From assembly GCA_002482865.1 (NCBI GenBank), contig DLGU01000120.1:1-6800 (forward strand): a stretch of 6,800 nt of DNA, given 5' to 3'. A program made the position numbers and the translations under genes. Below are positions 1-5,664 of the stretch, in pieces. Origin of the DNA: Porphyrobacter sp. UBA7686 (lineage in GTDB: Bacteria; Pseudomonadota; Alphaproteobacteria; Sphingomonadales; Sphingomonadaceae). Every line of letters begins with the position of its first letter. The stretch's first letter is position 1. The notes under the pieces are model-generated. The model was not told where the DNA came from and did no database searches. It saw only the letters and a program-made list of their open reading frames with translations.

Positions 1-567
1 TACGTCTTCTCCGCCCACAAGCTCTACGGCCCGACCGGGATCGGCGCGTTGTGGGCCAAGGCCGATCTGCTCGCCGACATGCCCCCGTGGGAAGGCGGTG
101 GTGCGATGATCGACCGTGTGACCTTCGAACGCACCACTTACGCCTCCGGCCCGCAGCGGTTCGAGGCCGGGACGCCCGCCATCACCGAAGCGATCACCTT
201 TGGCGCGGCGGTCGATTACGTCGAGAGCATCGGGCTGGACCAGATCCATGCCAACGAACAGACGCTGGTTGCCCGCCTGCGCCGCGAGCTTGGGGCGATG
301 AACGATGTGACCCTGTTCGGCCCCGCCGACAGCGCCGGGATCGTCAGCTTCACCATCGACGATATTCACCCGCACGATCTCGGCACGATCCTCGACGAGG
401 CGAATGTCGCGATCCGCGCCGGGCATCACTGCGCCCAACCCTTGATGGACTATCTCGGCGTACCCGCCACTGCGCGCGCCAGCTTCGGAGTTTACTCCAC
501 CGAGGCCGACATTGACGCGCTGATGGCCGGGATCGCCCGCACCCGTAAGATTTTTGGAAAAGGATGA
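1..567 (+). CDS. sufS: Cysteine desulfurase SufS, C-terminal part (5' end outside window)
   Basis: This is the last 188 residues of a group II (SufS/CsdA-type) cysteine desulfurase, a cytosolic PLP enzyme that takes sulfur from L-cysteine as an enzyme-bound persulfide and passes it to the SUF scaffold. The reading frame is open from base 1 to the TGA at 565-567. Visible landmarks are the PLP-lysine motif SAHKLYGPTG, with the Schiff-base Lys at codon 7 of the fragment, and the active-site loop RAGHHCAQP, with the persulfide Cys at codon 144. The 137-residue spacing between them matches full-length SufS as I remember it. The stretch FEAGTPAI, the family's substrate-site region, is also present. 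About 220 N-terminal residues lie upstream of the window. The gene ends 5 bp before the sufT start, so it is the upstream partner in an operon. The family call is very secure; SufS rather than CsdA follows from the sufT and sufA neighbours. Confidence 0.96.
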   Translation, partial: YVFSAHKLYGPTGIGALWAKADLLADMPPWEGGGAMIDRVTFERTTYASGPQRFEAGTPAITEAITFGAAVDYVESIGLDQIHANEQTLVARLRRELGAMNDVTLFGPADSAGIVSFTIDDIHPHDLGTILDEANVAIRAGHHCAQPLMDYLGVPATARASFGVYSTEADIDALMAGIARTRKIFGKG

Positions 568-572
568 GAGCG

Positions 573-1034
573 ATGGACAGCTCAACCGATCACCCGGACA
601 TGACCAAGCCGCCGCGTGCCCGTGTCGAGGACGCGGTCGATACCGACGCTGCGCCCGAAACCCCGCGGAACCGCGACTATCTCGAAGGCTTCCTCGCCGC
701 CAAGACCGGCACGGCCGTCGGCGGTGAGGGTAGCGACCTTCAGGCCGACGTGATCGCCGCCCTGCGCGAGATTTTCGATCCGGAAATCCCGGTCAATATC
801 TACGACCTCGGCCTGATTTATGGCGTCGAGGTGGACGACAACCGCGACGCCACTGTCACCATGACGCTGACCACGCCGCATTGTCCGGTTGCCGAAAGCA
901 TGCCGGGTGAGATCGAGCTGCGCGTGGCCTCCGTGCCGGGGATCCGCGACGCCGAAGTGGTGCTGGTGTGGGAACCCGCCTGGGGCCCGCACAAGATGAG
1001 CGACGAAGCCCGGCTCGAACTGGGGATGCTGTGA
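573..1034 (+). CDS. sufT: SUF-system Fe-S assembly protein SufT (DUF59/MIP18 family)
   Basis: A 153-residue protein of the MIP18/DUF59 (FeS_assembly_P) family, whose members act as cytosolic maturation factors in Fe-S cluster biogenesis. The domain covers residues ~58-150. It shows DPEIPVNIYDLGLIY (69-83), the TTPHCPVAESMP segment with the family's conserved Cys (C104), and WEPAW (133-137), a variant of the usual WDPPW. Residues 1-57 are a polar, probably disordered extension that ends in RDYLEGFLAAK. I chose ATG 573 because AAAGGA at 559-564 lies 8 nt upstream. An in-frame ATG at 564 would give the 4-bp ATGA overlap seen elsewhere in this operon, but its Shine-Dalgarno is too close. The stop overlaps the next gene's GTG by 4 bp. 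Family membership and operon role are clear; the exact biochemical task of bacterial SufT is less settled. Confidence 0.92.
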   Translation: MDSSTDHPDMTKPPRARVEDAVDTDAAPETPRNRDYLEGFLAAKTGTAVGGEGSDLQADVIAALREIFDPEIPVNIYDLGLIYGVEVDDNRDATVTMTLTTPHCPVAESMPGEIELRVASVPGIRDAEVVLVWEPAWGPHKMSDEARLELGML

Positions 1035-1540
1035 CGCCAACACTCGCCTCCCCACCTGCCCTGACGATCGATCTGGCCGACTACGCCGATCCGCGCGATG
1101 CCGCAGACGTGGTCGCGTTGCTTGATGCCTATGCGCGCGATCCGATGGGCGGAGGCGCGCCGCTGGGTAAGGACGTCAAGGCGCGGCTCACGGGCGATCT
1201 GGCGGCGAACCCGCACGCCTTTTCACTGCTGGCGCGGATCGACGATGAAGCTGTTGGCCTCGCCAATTGCTTCATGGGCTATTCGACCTTCGCCGCCGCG
1301 CCGCTCGTCAATATCCACGATTTCGCTGTCCTTCCGGGCCATCGCGGCACCGGCATCGGCAAGGCGCTGATGGCTGCCATCGAGGCCGAGGCCTTGAAGC
1401 GCGGCGCCTGCAAGGTCACATTGGAAGTGCTGAGCGGCAACCACCCGGCCAAGGCGCTCTACGCGGCCCAAGGCTATGGCGATTACCAGCTCGATCCTGC
1501 GTCAGGGCACGCATTGTTCTGGCAGAAGAGGCTGACATGA
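1031..1540 (+). CDS. GNAT-family N-acetyltransferase embedded in the SUF operon
   Basis: A 169-residue protein with a single GNAT acetyl-CoA-dependent acetyltransferase domain. Motif A is seen as VNIHDFAVLPGHRGTGIGKAL, with the acetyl-CoA pyrophosphate loop R-G-T-G-I-G at 105-110. Motif B follows as LEVLSGNHPAKALYAAQGY, with Asn137 and Tyr144 in the usual positions. The short C-terminal strand HALFWQKRL closes the domain. The start is GTG at 1031: it overlaps the sufT stop as GTGA, has GGGGA at 1022-1026 before it, and gives a normal GNAT length. The ATG at 968 would run through the end of sufT and add 21 unrelated residues. The stop overlaps the sufA ATG as ATGA, so translation is probably coupled on both sides. 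The substrate is unknown: it could be a small molecule, or an amine or lysine of a neighbouring protein. The family is certain; a link to Fe-S work is inference from position only. Confidence 0.93.
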   Translation: MTPTLASPPALTIDLADYADPRDAADVVALLDAYARDPMGGGAPLGKDVKARLTGDLAANPHAFSLLARIDDEAVGLANCFMGYSTFAAAPLVNIHDFAVLPGHRGTGIGKALMAAIEAEALKRGACKVTLEVLSGNHPAKALYAAQGYGDYQLDPASGHALFWQKRLT

Positions 1541-1902
1541 CCGAGACCACCACAACCACCCGTCCCGCGCCCAAAGCCGCCGTCATCCTCACGCCATCCG
1601 CCGAAGCGCGGATCGCCGAGTTGATGAGCAAGGCCCCAGCCGACGCGATCGGCGTGAAACTCTCGACCCCGCGCCGCGGCTGCTCGGGCCTCGCCTATTC
1701 GGTCGACTACGTCACGTCAGAGGCGAAGTTCGACGAAAAGATCGTTACCCCCGGCGGCGTTTTCTACATCGACGGGGCGAGCGTGCTCTACCTGATCGGT
1801 AGCATCATGGACTGGCGCGAGGACGACTTCACCGCCGGTTTCGTCTTCGAAAACCCCAACGCCAAGGGCGCCTGCGGCTGCGGTGAGAGCTTCATGGTGT
1901 GA
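1537..1902 (+). CDS. sufA: A-type Fe-S cluster carrier SufA (HesB/IscA family)
   Basis: A 121-residue A-type carrier that accepts nascent Fe-S clusters from the SUF scaffold and delivers them to apo-proteins in the cytosol. The three invariant cluster ligands are present with canonical spacing: Cys49 in RRGCSGLAY, then Cys113 and Cys115 in the C-terminal ACGCGESF motif (C-X63-C-G-C). The segment ENPNAKGACGCGESF is typical of the family. The first ~15 residues are a polar Thr-rich extension (TETTTTTRP) ahead of the core that begins near AAVILTPSAEARI. The ATG is chosen because it overlaps the preceding stop by 4 bp and has AGAAGAGG at 1524-1531 with a 5-nt spacer. It is the last recognisable suf gene here; a short hairpin follows the stop. 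IscA is the main alternative name, but the sufS-sufT context favours SufA. Confidence 0.95.
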   Translation: MTETTTTTRPAPKAAVILTPSAEARIAELMSKAPADAIGVKLSTPRRGCSGLAYSVDYVTSEAKFDEKIVTPGGVFYIDGASVLYLIGSIMDWREDDFTAGFVFENPNAKGACGCGESFMV

Positions 1903-1906
1903 GACG

Positions 1907-1922
1907 CGGTCGCCCACGACCG
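1907..1922 (+). terminator. Short hairpin just after sufA
   Basis: CGGTCG (1907-1912) and CGACCG (1917-1922) form a perfect 6-bp stem with a CCCA loop, starting 5 nt after the sufA stop. No run of T follows, so it is not a canonical intrinsic terminator. It could protect the 3' end of the suf transcript or help a Rho-dependent stop. Short GC stems arise easily by chance in DNA this rich in GC. Confidence 0.3.
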
Positions 1923-1966
1923 GCACCTGACTCGCAATTGCTGTGTTGGTGTGTTAAGGCACCGCC

Positions 1967-2362
1967 GTGGCTGAGAGAAATCCATCTCCGAAACAAAGCT
2001 TTGAAGAGCTAATGCGCGGCGCCGGGACACGGCGGCGCGAAATTGCTGCGCGCGCAATCGAGGCCGAGCGTGTCTTCGGGCAATCCCGCAATCACAAGCG
2101 CGGGGGGGCGCGGGTGGACCTAGCGCTTCGGCTTGAGTTGGAAATCGAATCACTCGAAGCCGTGCTTGAGTTCACCGCTGACGTCGAAGAGCGCGTGTTC
2201 CTTAAGGCCGAGATCGCCTATTTGCGTAAAGCGCTAGAAGCGAAGCGAGGCACCGGCCGCCGCAATCCGCCCGAGAGCGGCGTCCCCGTTCCCGCTGGCC
2301 CGCCAAACGGGCCGGCGCCAAAGCAAGGCGGCGCTGCCGCCCCGCTGGAGTTCGATAGCTAG
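1967..2362 (+). CDS. Hypothetical charged coiled-coil-like protein
   Basis: I do not recognise this 131-residue protein. Residues ~10-45 are basic and helical (RRREIAARAIEAERVFG). Residues ~50-95 alternate hydrophobic and acidic or basic positions in a heptad-like way (LALRLELEIESLEAVLEF, then AEIAYLRKALEAK), suggesting a helical hairpin or coiled coil. Residues ~96-131 are a Pro/Gly/Ala-rich tail that is probably disordered. There is no signal peptide, membrane segment or cysteine. The start is GTG 1967, with AAGG at 1956-1959 and a 7-nt spacer. Codon use includes AGA, CTA, TCA, TTG, CAA and CCA, which the neighbouring genes mostly avoid, so the gene may be newer to this genome or weakly expressed. 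It lies 64 bp after sufA on the same strand and could be read through from that operon. Its stop is only 4 bp from the stop of the convergent gene. It reads as coding, but no family supports it. Confidence 0.6.
   Translation: MAERNPSPKQSFEELMRGAGTRRREIAARAIEAERVFGQSRNHKRGGARVDLALRLELEIESLEAVLEFTADVEERVFLKAEIAYLRKALEAKRGTGRRNPPESGVPVPAGPPNGPAPKQGGAAAPLEFDS
2293..2317 (+). other. Inverted repeat near the 3' end of the coiled-coil gene
   Basis: CGCTGGCCCG (2293-2302) pairs with CGGGCCGGCG (2308-2317) around a CCAAA loop. This gives a 10-bp stem with one T-G wobble, best formed in plus-strand RNA. It lies inside the proline-rich tail of the 1967-2362 gene and about 50 bp beyond the stop of the convergent minus-strand gene. 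No T-tract follows on either strand. It could slow polymerase where the two genes converge, or simply reflect GC-rich Pro/Gly codons. Confidence 0.3.
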
Positions 2363-2366
2363 GCGC

Positions 2367-3311
2367 TCAAGCTTCCGCTGCCAGCCGCGCGATCAGCCGA
2401 CTTTCCAGATCGTCCACCTCGCCATCGGCAGCGACCATCTTTTCGAGCCACTCGCTCTCGTAATCGGTGACGACTTCGCCCGCTGCGGCCAGGGCTTCGA
2501 AGTCCGTGCCCGCCGCCTGCTTCTTGCCGAACACCCGGCCAAAGTGGTTCATCACCTGCGGCGCTTCACGCGCGACGCGGCCCATGAAGCGGCCCACGTT
2601 GACCGAGCTGTCGGCGACGAAGGCCTCCAGCTCGCGCTTGCGTTCATGGCTGATCTGCGCATTCGGCAGGACGAAGCCCTTGAGGAAGTTCGCCACGCCG
2701 TCGATGAACAGATCGTCCCACTCGGCGGCGTTTTCTTCGGCCAAGGTGGCGTCCTTCAGGCGGAACAGCAGCTCGGCATCCCAGCGCGTCACCGCCGCCG
2801 GGCCGTGGCCGCCGCTGGCGAAGATCACGCGGCGGATGATGCGGCATTCGGCGGCGCTGATGTGGGTCGCCGCAAGCGCGCCGCCGCAGCGGGTTGGGCC
2901 GGTGCCGGTTAGCACCTCGCGCTCGACCACATCGAGCACGTAGTTCTTGAGCCGGTCAGGCGTGTTCTCGGCCCGCTCAAGGATGCGGACCATGGTTTCC
3001 AGCTCGACCATGCTTTCGACGACGCCGTCGTGATCGATCTGACCGATCAGCCACTCGGCCTCTTCCAGCGAGCATTGCAGGCGCGGCGGGGTGCCGTTGA
3101 GCACGAATTCGCCGATCGCTTCGACGAAGAAGTCGCACCATTCGGGCGTGCGGTCGTTGAGGGCATTGTTGACCGCGAACAGCGCTTCGGCCTCGGCACG
3201 GGTGATGATTCCATCACCCCAGCCTTCGCGGCGCAAGCTGAGCAGTTCTTCGGCGGTGATCCGTCCATCCGCCACAGCGGCCTGTGCGACGGCGATGAAT
3301 TGGGTGGTCAT
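2367..3311 (-). CDS. Acidic helical repeat protein with TerB-like loops, function unknown
   Basis: A 314-residue acidic protein with no signal peptide or membrane segment, so probably cytosolic. It is built from diverged repeats. Units at ~33-73, ~95-136 and ~168-212 each start with a Gly-containing loop (DGIIT, DGVVE, GHGPAAVT). Each continues with a helix rich in E/A/L and a second helix that ends in an aromatic/hydrophobic LxG or LTG (FVLNG, EVLTG, FLKG). Units one and three share the pattern E-W-x-D-x-F. Short loop-helix elements also sit at both ends: ADGRITAEELLSL near residue 14 and AADGEVDDLESRL near residue 295. These recall TerB-like or EF-hand-like acidic loops, but I do not see a full Ca-binding EF-hand. 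The ATG at 3309-3311 has a GGGG stretch about 12 nt upstream, longer than ideal. It lies 59 bp downstream of the lipoprotein gene on the same strand and may share its transcript. A TerB relation is inference. Confidence 0.85.
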   Translation of the reverse strand: MTTQFIAVAQAAVADGRITAEELLSLRREGWGDGIITRAEAEALFAVNNALNDRTPEWCDFFVEAIGEFVLNGTPPRLQCSLEEAEWLIGQIDHDGVVESMVELETMVRILERAENTPDRLKNYVLDVVEREVLTGTGPTRCGGALAATHISAAECRIIRRVIFASGGHGPAAVTRWDAELLFRLKDATLAEENAAEWDDLFIDGVANFLKGFVLPNAQISHERKRELEAFVADSSVNVGRFMGRVAREAPQVMNHFGRVFGKKQAAGTDFEALAAAGEVVTDYESEWLEKMVAADGEVDDLESRLIARLAAEA

Positions 3312-3370
3312 GCTGCGGTCTATCCCCTGAAAATCGTGCGCAGCATGGCACGAACAGGCTTAAGACGGCG

Positions 3371-3766
3371 TTACCGCCTCTCGACCTCGCGGATGCAGGC
3401 GCCGGGATCAGCCGCGGCTCCGCCTTGGCGCATCCGGGCCTCGACATGGGTAGCGGTCGGCTGGGCAACGGCGGAGACGGGATAGATGAAGATGTCGAGC
3501 ACGCACTCCGCGCCTGCGAACTGGAGTTTGCGCGCGTCCCCTTCGACCAGATCGATACGCGGCGTGCCGAACCGCTTGAGCAGCGCTTCGGCCGAGGCAC
3601 CGATCACGCCCTCGAGACCCTTCGGCGCCATGACCTCCGGCACGCGCACTACCGTGCTGCGCGGCTGAGCCGAAGCGGCCGGACGGGTCGGAGCCGGCTT
3701 GTTCGACCCGGCACAGCCTCCCAGCAGCAGCGCGAGCGCCGCGAGTGATAGCGCAGCGCTCCTCAT
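3371..3766 (-). CDS. Small lipoprotein with two conserved-looking cysteines
   Basis: A 131-residue predicted lipoprotein. The N-terminus is a lipoprotein signal: Arg2, a hydrophobic stretch (AALSLAALALLL), then the lipobox L-G-G-C with the lipidated Cys at 18. A Pro/Ala/Ser linker (~19-45) follows, then a small globular domain (~48-131). In that domain the segment GLEGVIGASAEALLKRFGTPRI resembles the helix-turn that opens SmpA/OmlA-type outer-membrane lipoprotein domains. Cys88 and Cys124 could form a disulfide in the periplasm. It would be processed by signal peptidase II and anchored in the inner or outer membrane; Ala at +2 does not suggest an inner-membrane retention signal by the Asp+2 rule known from enterobacteria. 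The ATG overlaps the stop of the upstream membrane-protein gene by 4 bp (ATGA on the minus strand), so the two are coupled. Lipoprotein status is well supported; the function is unknown. Confidence 0.87.
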   Translation of the reverse strand: MRSAALSLAALALLLGGCAGSNKPAPTRPAASAQPRSTVVRVPEVMAPKGLEGVIGASAEALLKRFGTPRIDLVEGDARKLQFAGAECVLDIFIYPVSAVAQPTATHVEARMRQGGAAADPGACIREVERR

Positions 3767-4464
3767 CTCGCTTTAGCCTCGGCCTCAAGCCGCCGCAGCA
3801 CCAGATGCGTGCCTGCCGCCGCGCCGATCACCGGAGCGACGAAGTTCAGGAACGGCACCAGCATCATTCCGGCGATGGCCGCCCCCAGCAGCACCCGCTC
3901 GGCCCAAGGCGACGGAGTGGCCGCCTCGTCCCCTCCGCCGGCCGCCTTGTGATGCCGCAGCCACGCCATGTCGGTGAACTCGCGCCCGAGCAGCACGGCA
4001 TTCACCGCCAGAAACACCACCGCCGGGCCGATCGCGGTGAACAGCAACACCGCGGCCAGCGGCAGGGCGAGCAGGTTGTAGCCCAGCGCCCGCAGCAGGC
4101 CCCGCGTCGCCACCGCCACCTCGCGCGTCAGGGGCAAGGGCTGCGCGCGCTCGGCCAAGGCCGGATAGTGCCGTGCCTCGACCGCAACGACGATTTCGTC
4201 TGCGAAGAACTGCAGCACCACCAGCGCCACCACCCGGAACAGGAGCCACATTGCAATCGGCACCAGCAGCACCGCGGCTAGCCCCGCCCAGCCCTCATCC
4301 ACGCCGTACCGCTGCCCTGCCTCGACCAGCCCGAAATAGAGCCCCACCCCCAGACCGGCAAACAGCACTAGCGTGATCACGATGCTCTTGATCAGCACCG
4401 CTACGACCGCGCGGTCGCCAAGCTGCCCAAAGGCTTTCACAATCGCGGCGGGGACAGCTGACAT
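3763..4464 (-). CDS. EI24 domain (CysZ-like) integral membrane protein
   Basis: A 233-residue inner-membrane protein that I place in the EI24/CysZ family. Hydrophobic segments are visible at about 19-46, 58-88, 124-160 (long enough to be a pair or a re-entrant hairpin) and 190-222. Family-like landmarks are NAVLLGREFTDMAWLRH (155-171) and the C-terminal P-F-L-N-F-V-A-P-V-I-G-A-A-A-G-T-H segment (204-220). E. coli CysZ is a sulfate channel, but many alphaproteobacterial EI24 proteins have no known substrate and no cysteine-biosynthesis genes are near, so I do not call it CysZ. Residues 172-188 form a Gly/Ala-rich loop. The start is ATG 4462-4464, with only a weak Shine-Dalgarno. It is the first gene of a minus-strand set with the lipoprotein (4-bp overlap) and probably the repeat protein, and is divergent from the kinase gene. 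Confidence 0.88.
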   Translation of the reverse strand: MSAVPAAIVKAFGQLGDRAVVAVLIKSIVITLVLFAGLGVGLYFGLVEAGQRYGVDEGWAGLAAVLLVPIAMWLLFRVVALVVLQFFADEIVVAVEARHYPALAERAQPLPLTREVAVATRGLLRALGYNLLALPLAAVLLFTAIGPAVVFLAVNAVLLGREFTDMAWLRHHKAAGGGDEAATPSPWAERVLLGAAIAGMMLVPFLNFVAPVIGAAAGTHLVLRRLEAEAKAR

Positions 4465-4481
4465 GCCGCTGCGATGGTATG

Positions 4482-4499
4482 CCCGCGCGGGGAAGTCAA
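4482..4499 (-). promoter_or_regulatory. Palindrome and -35-like element upstream of the EI24 gene
   Basis: On the minus strand TTGACT (plus 4494-4499) is a good -35 match. It sits 30 bp before the start codon, next to a perfect 10-bp palindrome CCCGCGCGGG (4482-4491). No convincing -10 is found at 16-18 nt; position 4471-4476 reads CATCGC. The promoter call is therefore weak, and the palindrome could be an operator or chance in GC-rich DNA. Confidence 0.25.
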
Positions 4500-4529
4500 C
4501 GCGAGTATGCTGCGCCGCACACAGATGGC

Positions 4530-4558
4530 TTGGCCTGTGGGCAGAAGGGGGCTAGGCG
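4530..4558 (+). promoter_or_regulatory. Candidate promoter of the adenosine kinase gene
   Basis: TTGGCC (4530-4535) and TAGGCG (4553-4558) are separated by 17 nt and lie about 40 bp before the GTG start. The first three bases of the -35 match the consensus; the -10 is GC-rich, as is common in alphaproteobacterial promoters. Transcription would begin near 4565 and give a leader of ~30 nt. This was found by eye only. Confidence 0.4.
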
Positions 4559-4595
4559 GCGCGAAAGCCAACCAAGCAAGCCCAAGGAACCCTCT

Positions 4596-5597
4596 GTGAC
4601 CGCCAACACCGCCCCGCGTTATGACGTGATCGCCATCGGCAATGCCGTGGTCGACGTGATCGCCTCCTGCACGGAAGAGCTGATCGACGAGCTGCAGTTG
4701 AACCGCGGCGGCATGACCCTGATCGACGAAGCGCGGGCCGACGAGCTTTACGAAGCCATGCCGCCCGCGCGTGAGCTTTCGGGTGGATCGGCGGCCAACA
4801 CGCTGGCGGGCCTCGCCACATTGGGCCTGCAATGCGCCTTCATCGGCCAGGTCGCCGACGATCAGCTGGGCAAGGTGTTCCGCCACGACATGCGCGCCAC
4901 CGGGATCGATTTCGACACCCCGGCGCGTGACGGCGAGCCTGCCACCGGCCGCGTGCTCATCTTCGTGACCCCCGATGGCGAGCGGACGATGAACACCTTC
5001 CTTGGCGCGGGCCAGTTCCTCCCCGCTGCCGCGCTCGACGAAGAGCTGATCGCCAGCGGCGCGATCCTGTACCTTGAAGGCTACCTGTGGGATCCGGAGG
5101 AGCCCCGCCGCGCCATGCGCCGCGCCATCGAGGTCGCGCGCGAGGCGGGCCGCAAGATCGCCTTCACCGCATCGGAAAGCTTCGTGATCGCGCGCCACGG
5201 CGACGATTTCCGCGCCATGATCGAGGAAGGCATCATCGACATCCTGTTCGTCAACGAGAGCGAACTCGCCACCCTGACGGGCGAGGACGACTTCGAAGCA
5301 GGCCTCGCCGCCGTCGCGGGCAAGGTGCCGGTGCTGGTCGCCACGCGCAGCGAAAAGGGCGCGGTTGCCGTCGCCCACGGGGAACGCGCCGAAGTCGCTG
5401 CCGAGCCGGTCGCCAAGGTGATCGACACCACCGGCGCGGGCGACCAGTTCGCCGCCGGGTTCCTGTCCGGCTATGCCAAGGGCGAGCCGCTGGCGCAGTG
5501 CCTCAAGCGCGGGGCGATCTGCGCCTCGGAAGTGATCGCGCATTACGGCCCGCGTCCGGAAGCCGACATGCAGGCGCTGATGGCAGAGCGGCTTTGA
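4596..5597 (+). CDS. Adenosine kinase, PfkB (ribokinase) family
   Basis: A 333-residue PfkB-family sugar/nucleoside kinase that transfers phosphate from ATP to a ribose hydroxyl. It is most like the alphaproteobacterial proteins annotated as adenosine kinase (adenosine to AMP, purine salvage, cytosol). Landmarks are the N-terminal strand YDVIAIGNAVVDVIA, the first PfkB signature region GGSAANTLAGLATLG (63-77), an FIGQVADDQLGK segment, and the second signature DTTGAGDQFAAGF (277-289). In that signature Asp283 is the catalytic base and GAG forms the anion hole. VNESELATLTG (the usual NE-x-E element) is also present. The start is GTG 4596: AAGGA at 4584-4588 lies 7 nt upstream and the protein then begins just before the first strand. 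The ATG at 4479 would add 39 unrelated residues covering the promoter. A monocistronic gene is likely, with hairpins 9 nt after the stop. The kinase family is certain; the substrate is by resemblance, and another nucleoside or sugar is possible. Confidence 0.92.
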   Translation: MTANTAPRYDVIAIGNAVVDVIASCTEELIDELQLNRGGMTLIDEARADELYEAMPPARELSGGSAANTLAGLATLGLQCAFIGQVADDQLGKVFRHDMRATGIDFDTPARDGEPATGRVLIFVTPDGERTMNTFLGAGQFLPAAALDEELIASGAILYLEGYLWDPEEPRRAMRRAIEVAREAGRKIAFTASESFVIARHGDDFRAMIEEGIIDILFVNESELATLTGEDDFEAGLAAVAGKVPVLVATRSEKGAVAVAHGERAEVAAEPVAKVIDTTGAGDQFAAGFLSGYAKGEPLAQCLKRGAICASEVIAHYGPRPEADMQALMAERL

Positions 5598-5605
5598 TGC
5601 TTTAC

Positions 5606-5625
5606 GCTCGCCCCTCCGGGCGAGC
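5606..5625 (+). terminator. Hairpin 1 after the kinase gene
   Basis: GCTCGCCC (5606-5613) and GGGCGAGC (5618-5625) make a perfect 8-bp stem with a CTCC loop, 8 nt beyond the stop codon. No T-tract follows. A competing short pairing, GATGC (5596-5600) with GCATC (5624-5628), overlaps it. It is probably a transcript-end structure or half of a dispersed palindromic element, given its close neighbour at 5636-5664. Confidence 0.5.
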
Positions 5626-5635
5626 ATCCTCGGCG

Positions 5636-5664
5636 CTGCCTCAAGCCCTCCAGGCTTGAGGCAG
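5636..5664 (+). repeat. Hairpin 2: perfect 12-bp palindromic element
   Basis: CTGCCTCAAGCC (5636-5647) and GGCTTGAGGCAG (5653-5664) form a perfect 12-bp stem around a CTCCA loop. It lies 10 bp from hairpin 1 and shares its loop core: both read CCCTCC before the right arm. Two adjacent palindromes with the same loop motif between genes resemble REP/BIME-type extragenic elements. They could also act as a two-way, T-tract-free terminator for the kinase gene. The structure is certain; its identity is not. Confidence 0.6.

Noticed and set aside
968..1030. ATG 968 as start of the acetyltransferase
   Set aside because: It would overlap sufT by 67 bp and add residues that are only a frame-shifted reading of the SufT C-terminus; GTG 1031 has a Shine-Dalgarno and the operon's overlap pattern.
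3030..3485. A 151-codon plus-strand open frame across the repeat-protein and lipoprotein genes
   Set aside because: It is antisense to two better-supported genes and to the gap between them, with no recognisable domain and no good start site.
3745..4281. A 178-codon plus-strand open frame rich in Gln, His and Arg
   Set aside because: It is antisense to the EI24 membrane-protein gene; the composition reflects reversed Leu/Ala/Val codons.
4479..4595. ATG 4479 as start of the kinase
   Set aside because: The extra 39 residues are unlike any PfkB N-terminus and cover the candidate promoter and Shine-Dalgarno of the GTG start at 4596.
4437..5627. A 396-codon minus-strand open frame opposite the kinase gene
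   Set aside because: It mirrors the PfkB kinase gene, whose motifs are unmistakable. Its translation is low-complexity His/Arg/Gly/Ala typical of the antisense of a GC-rich gene.
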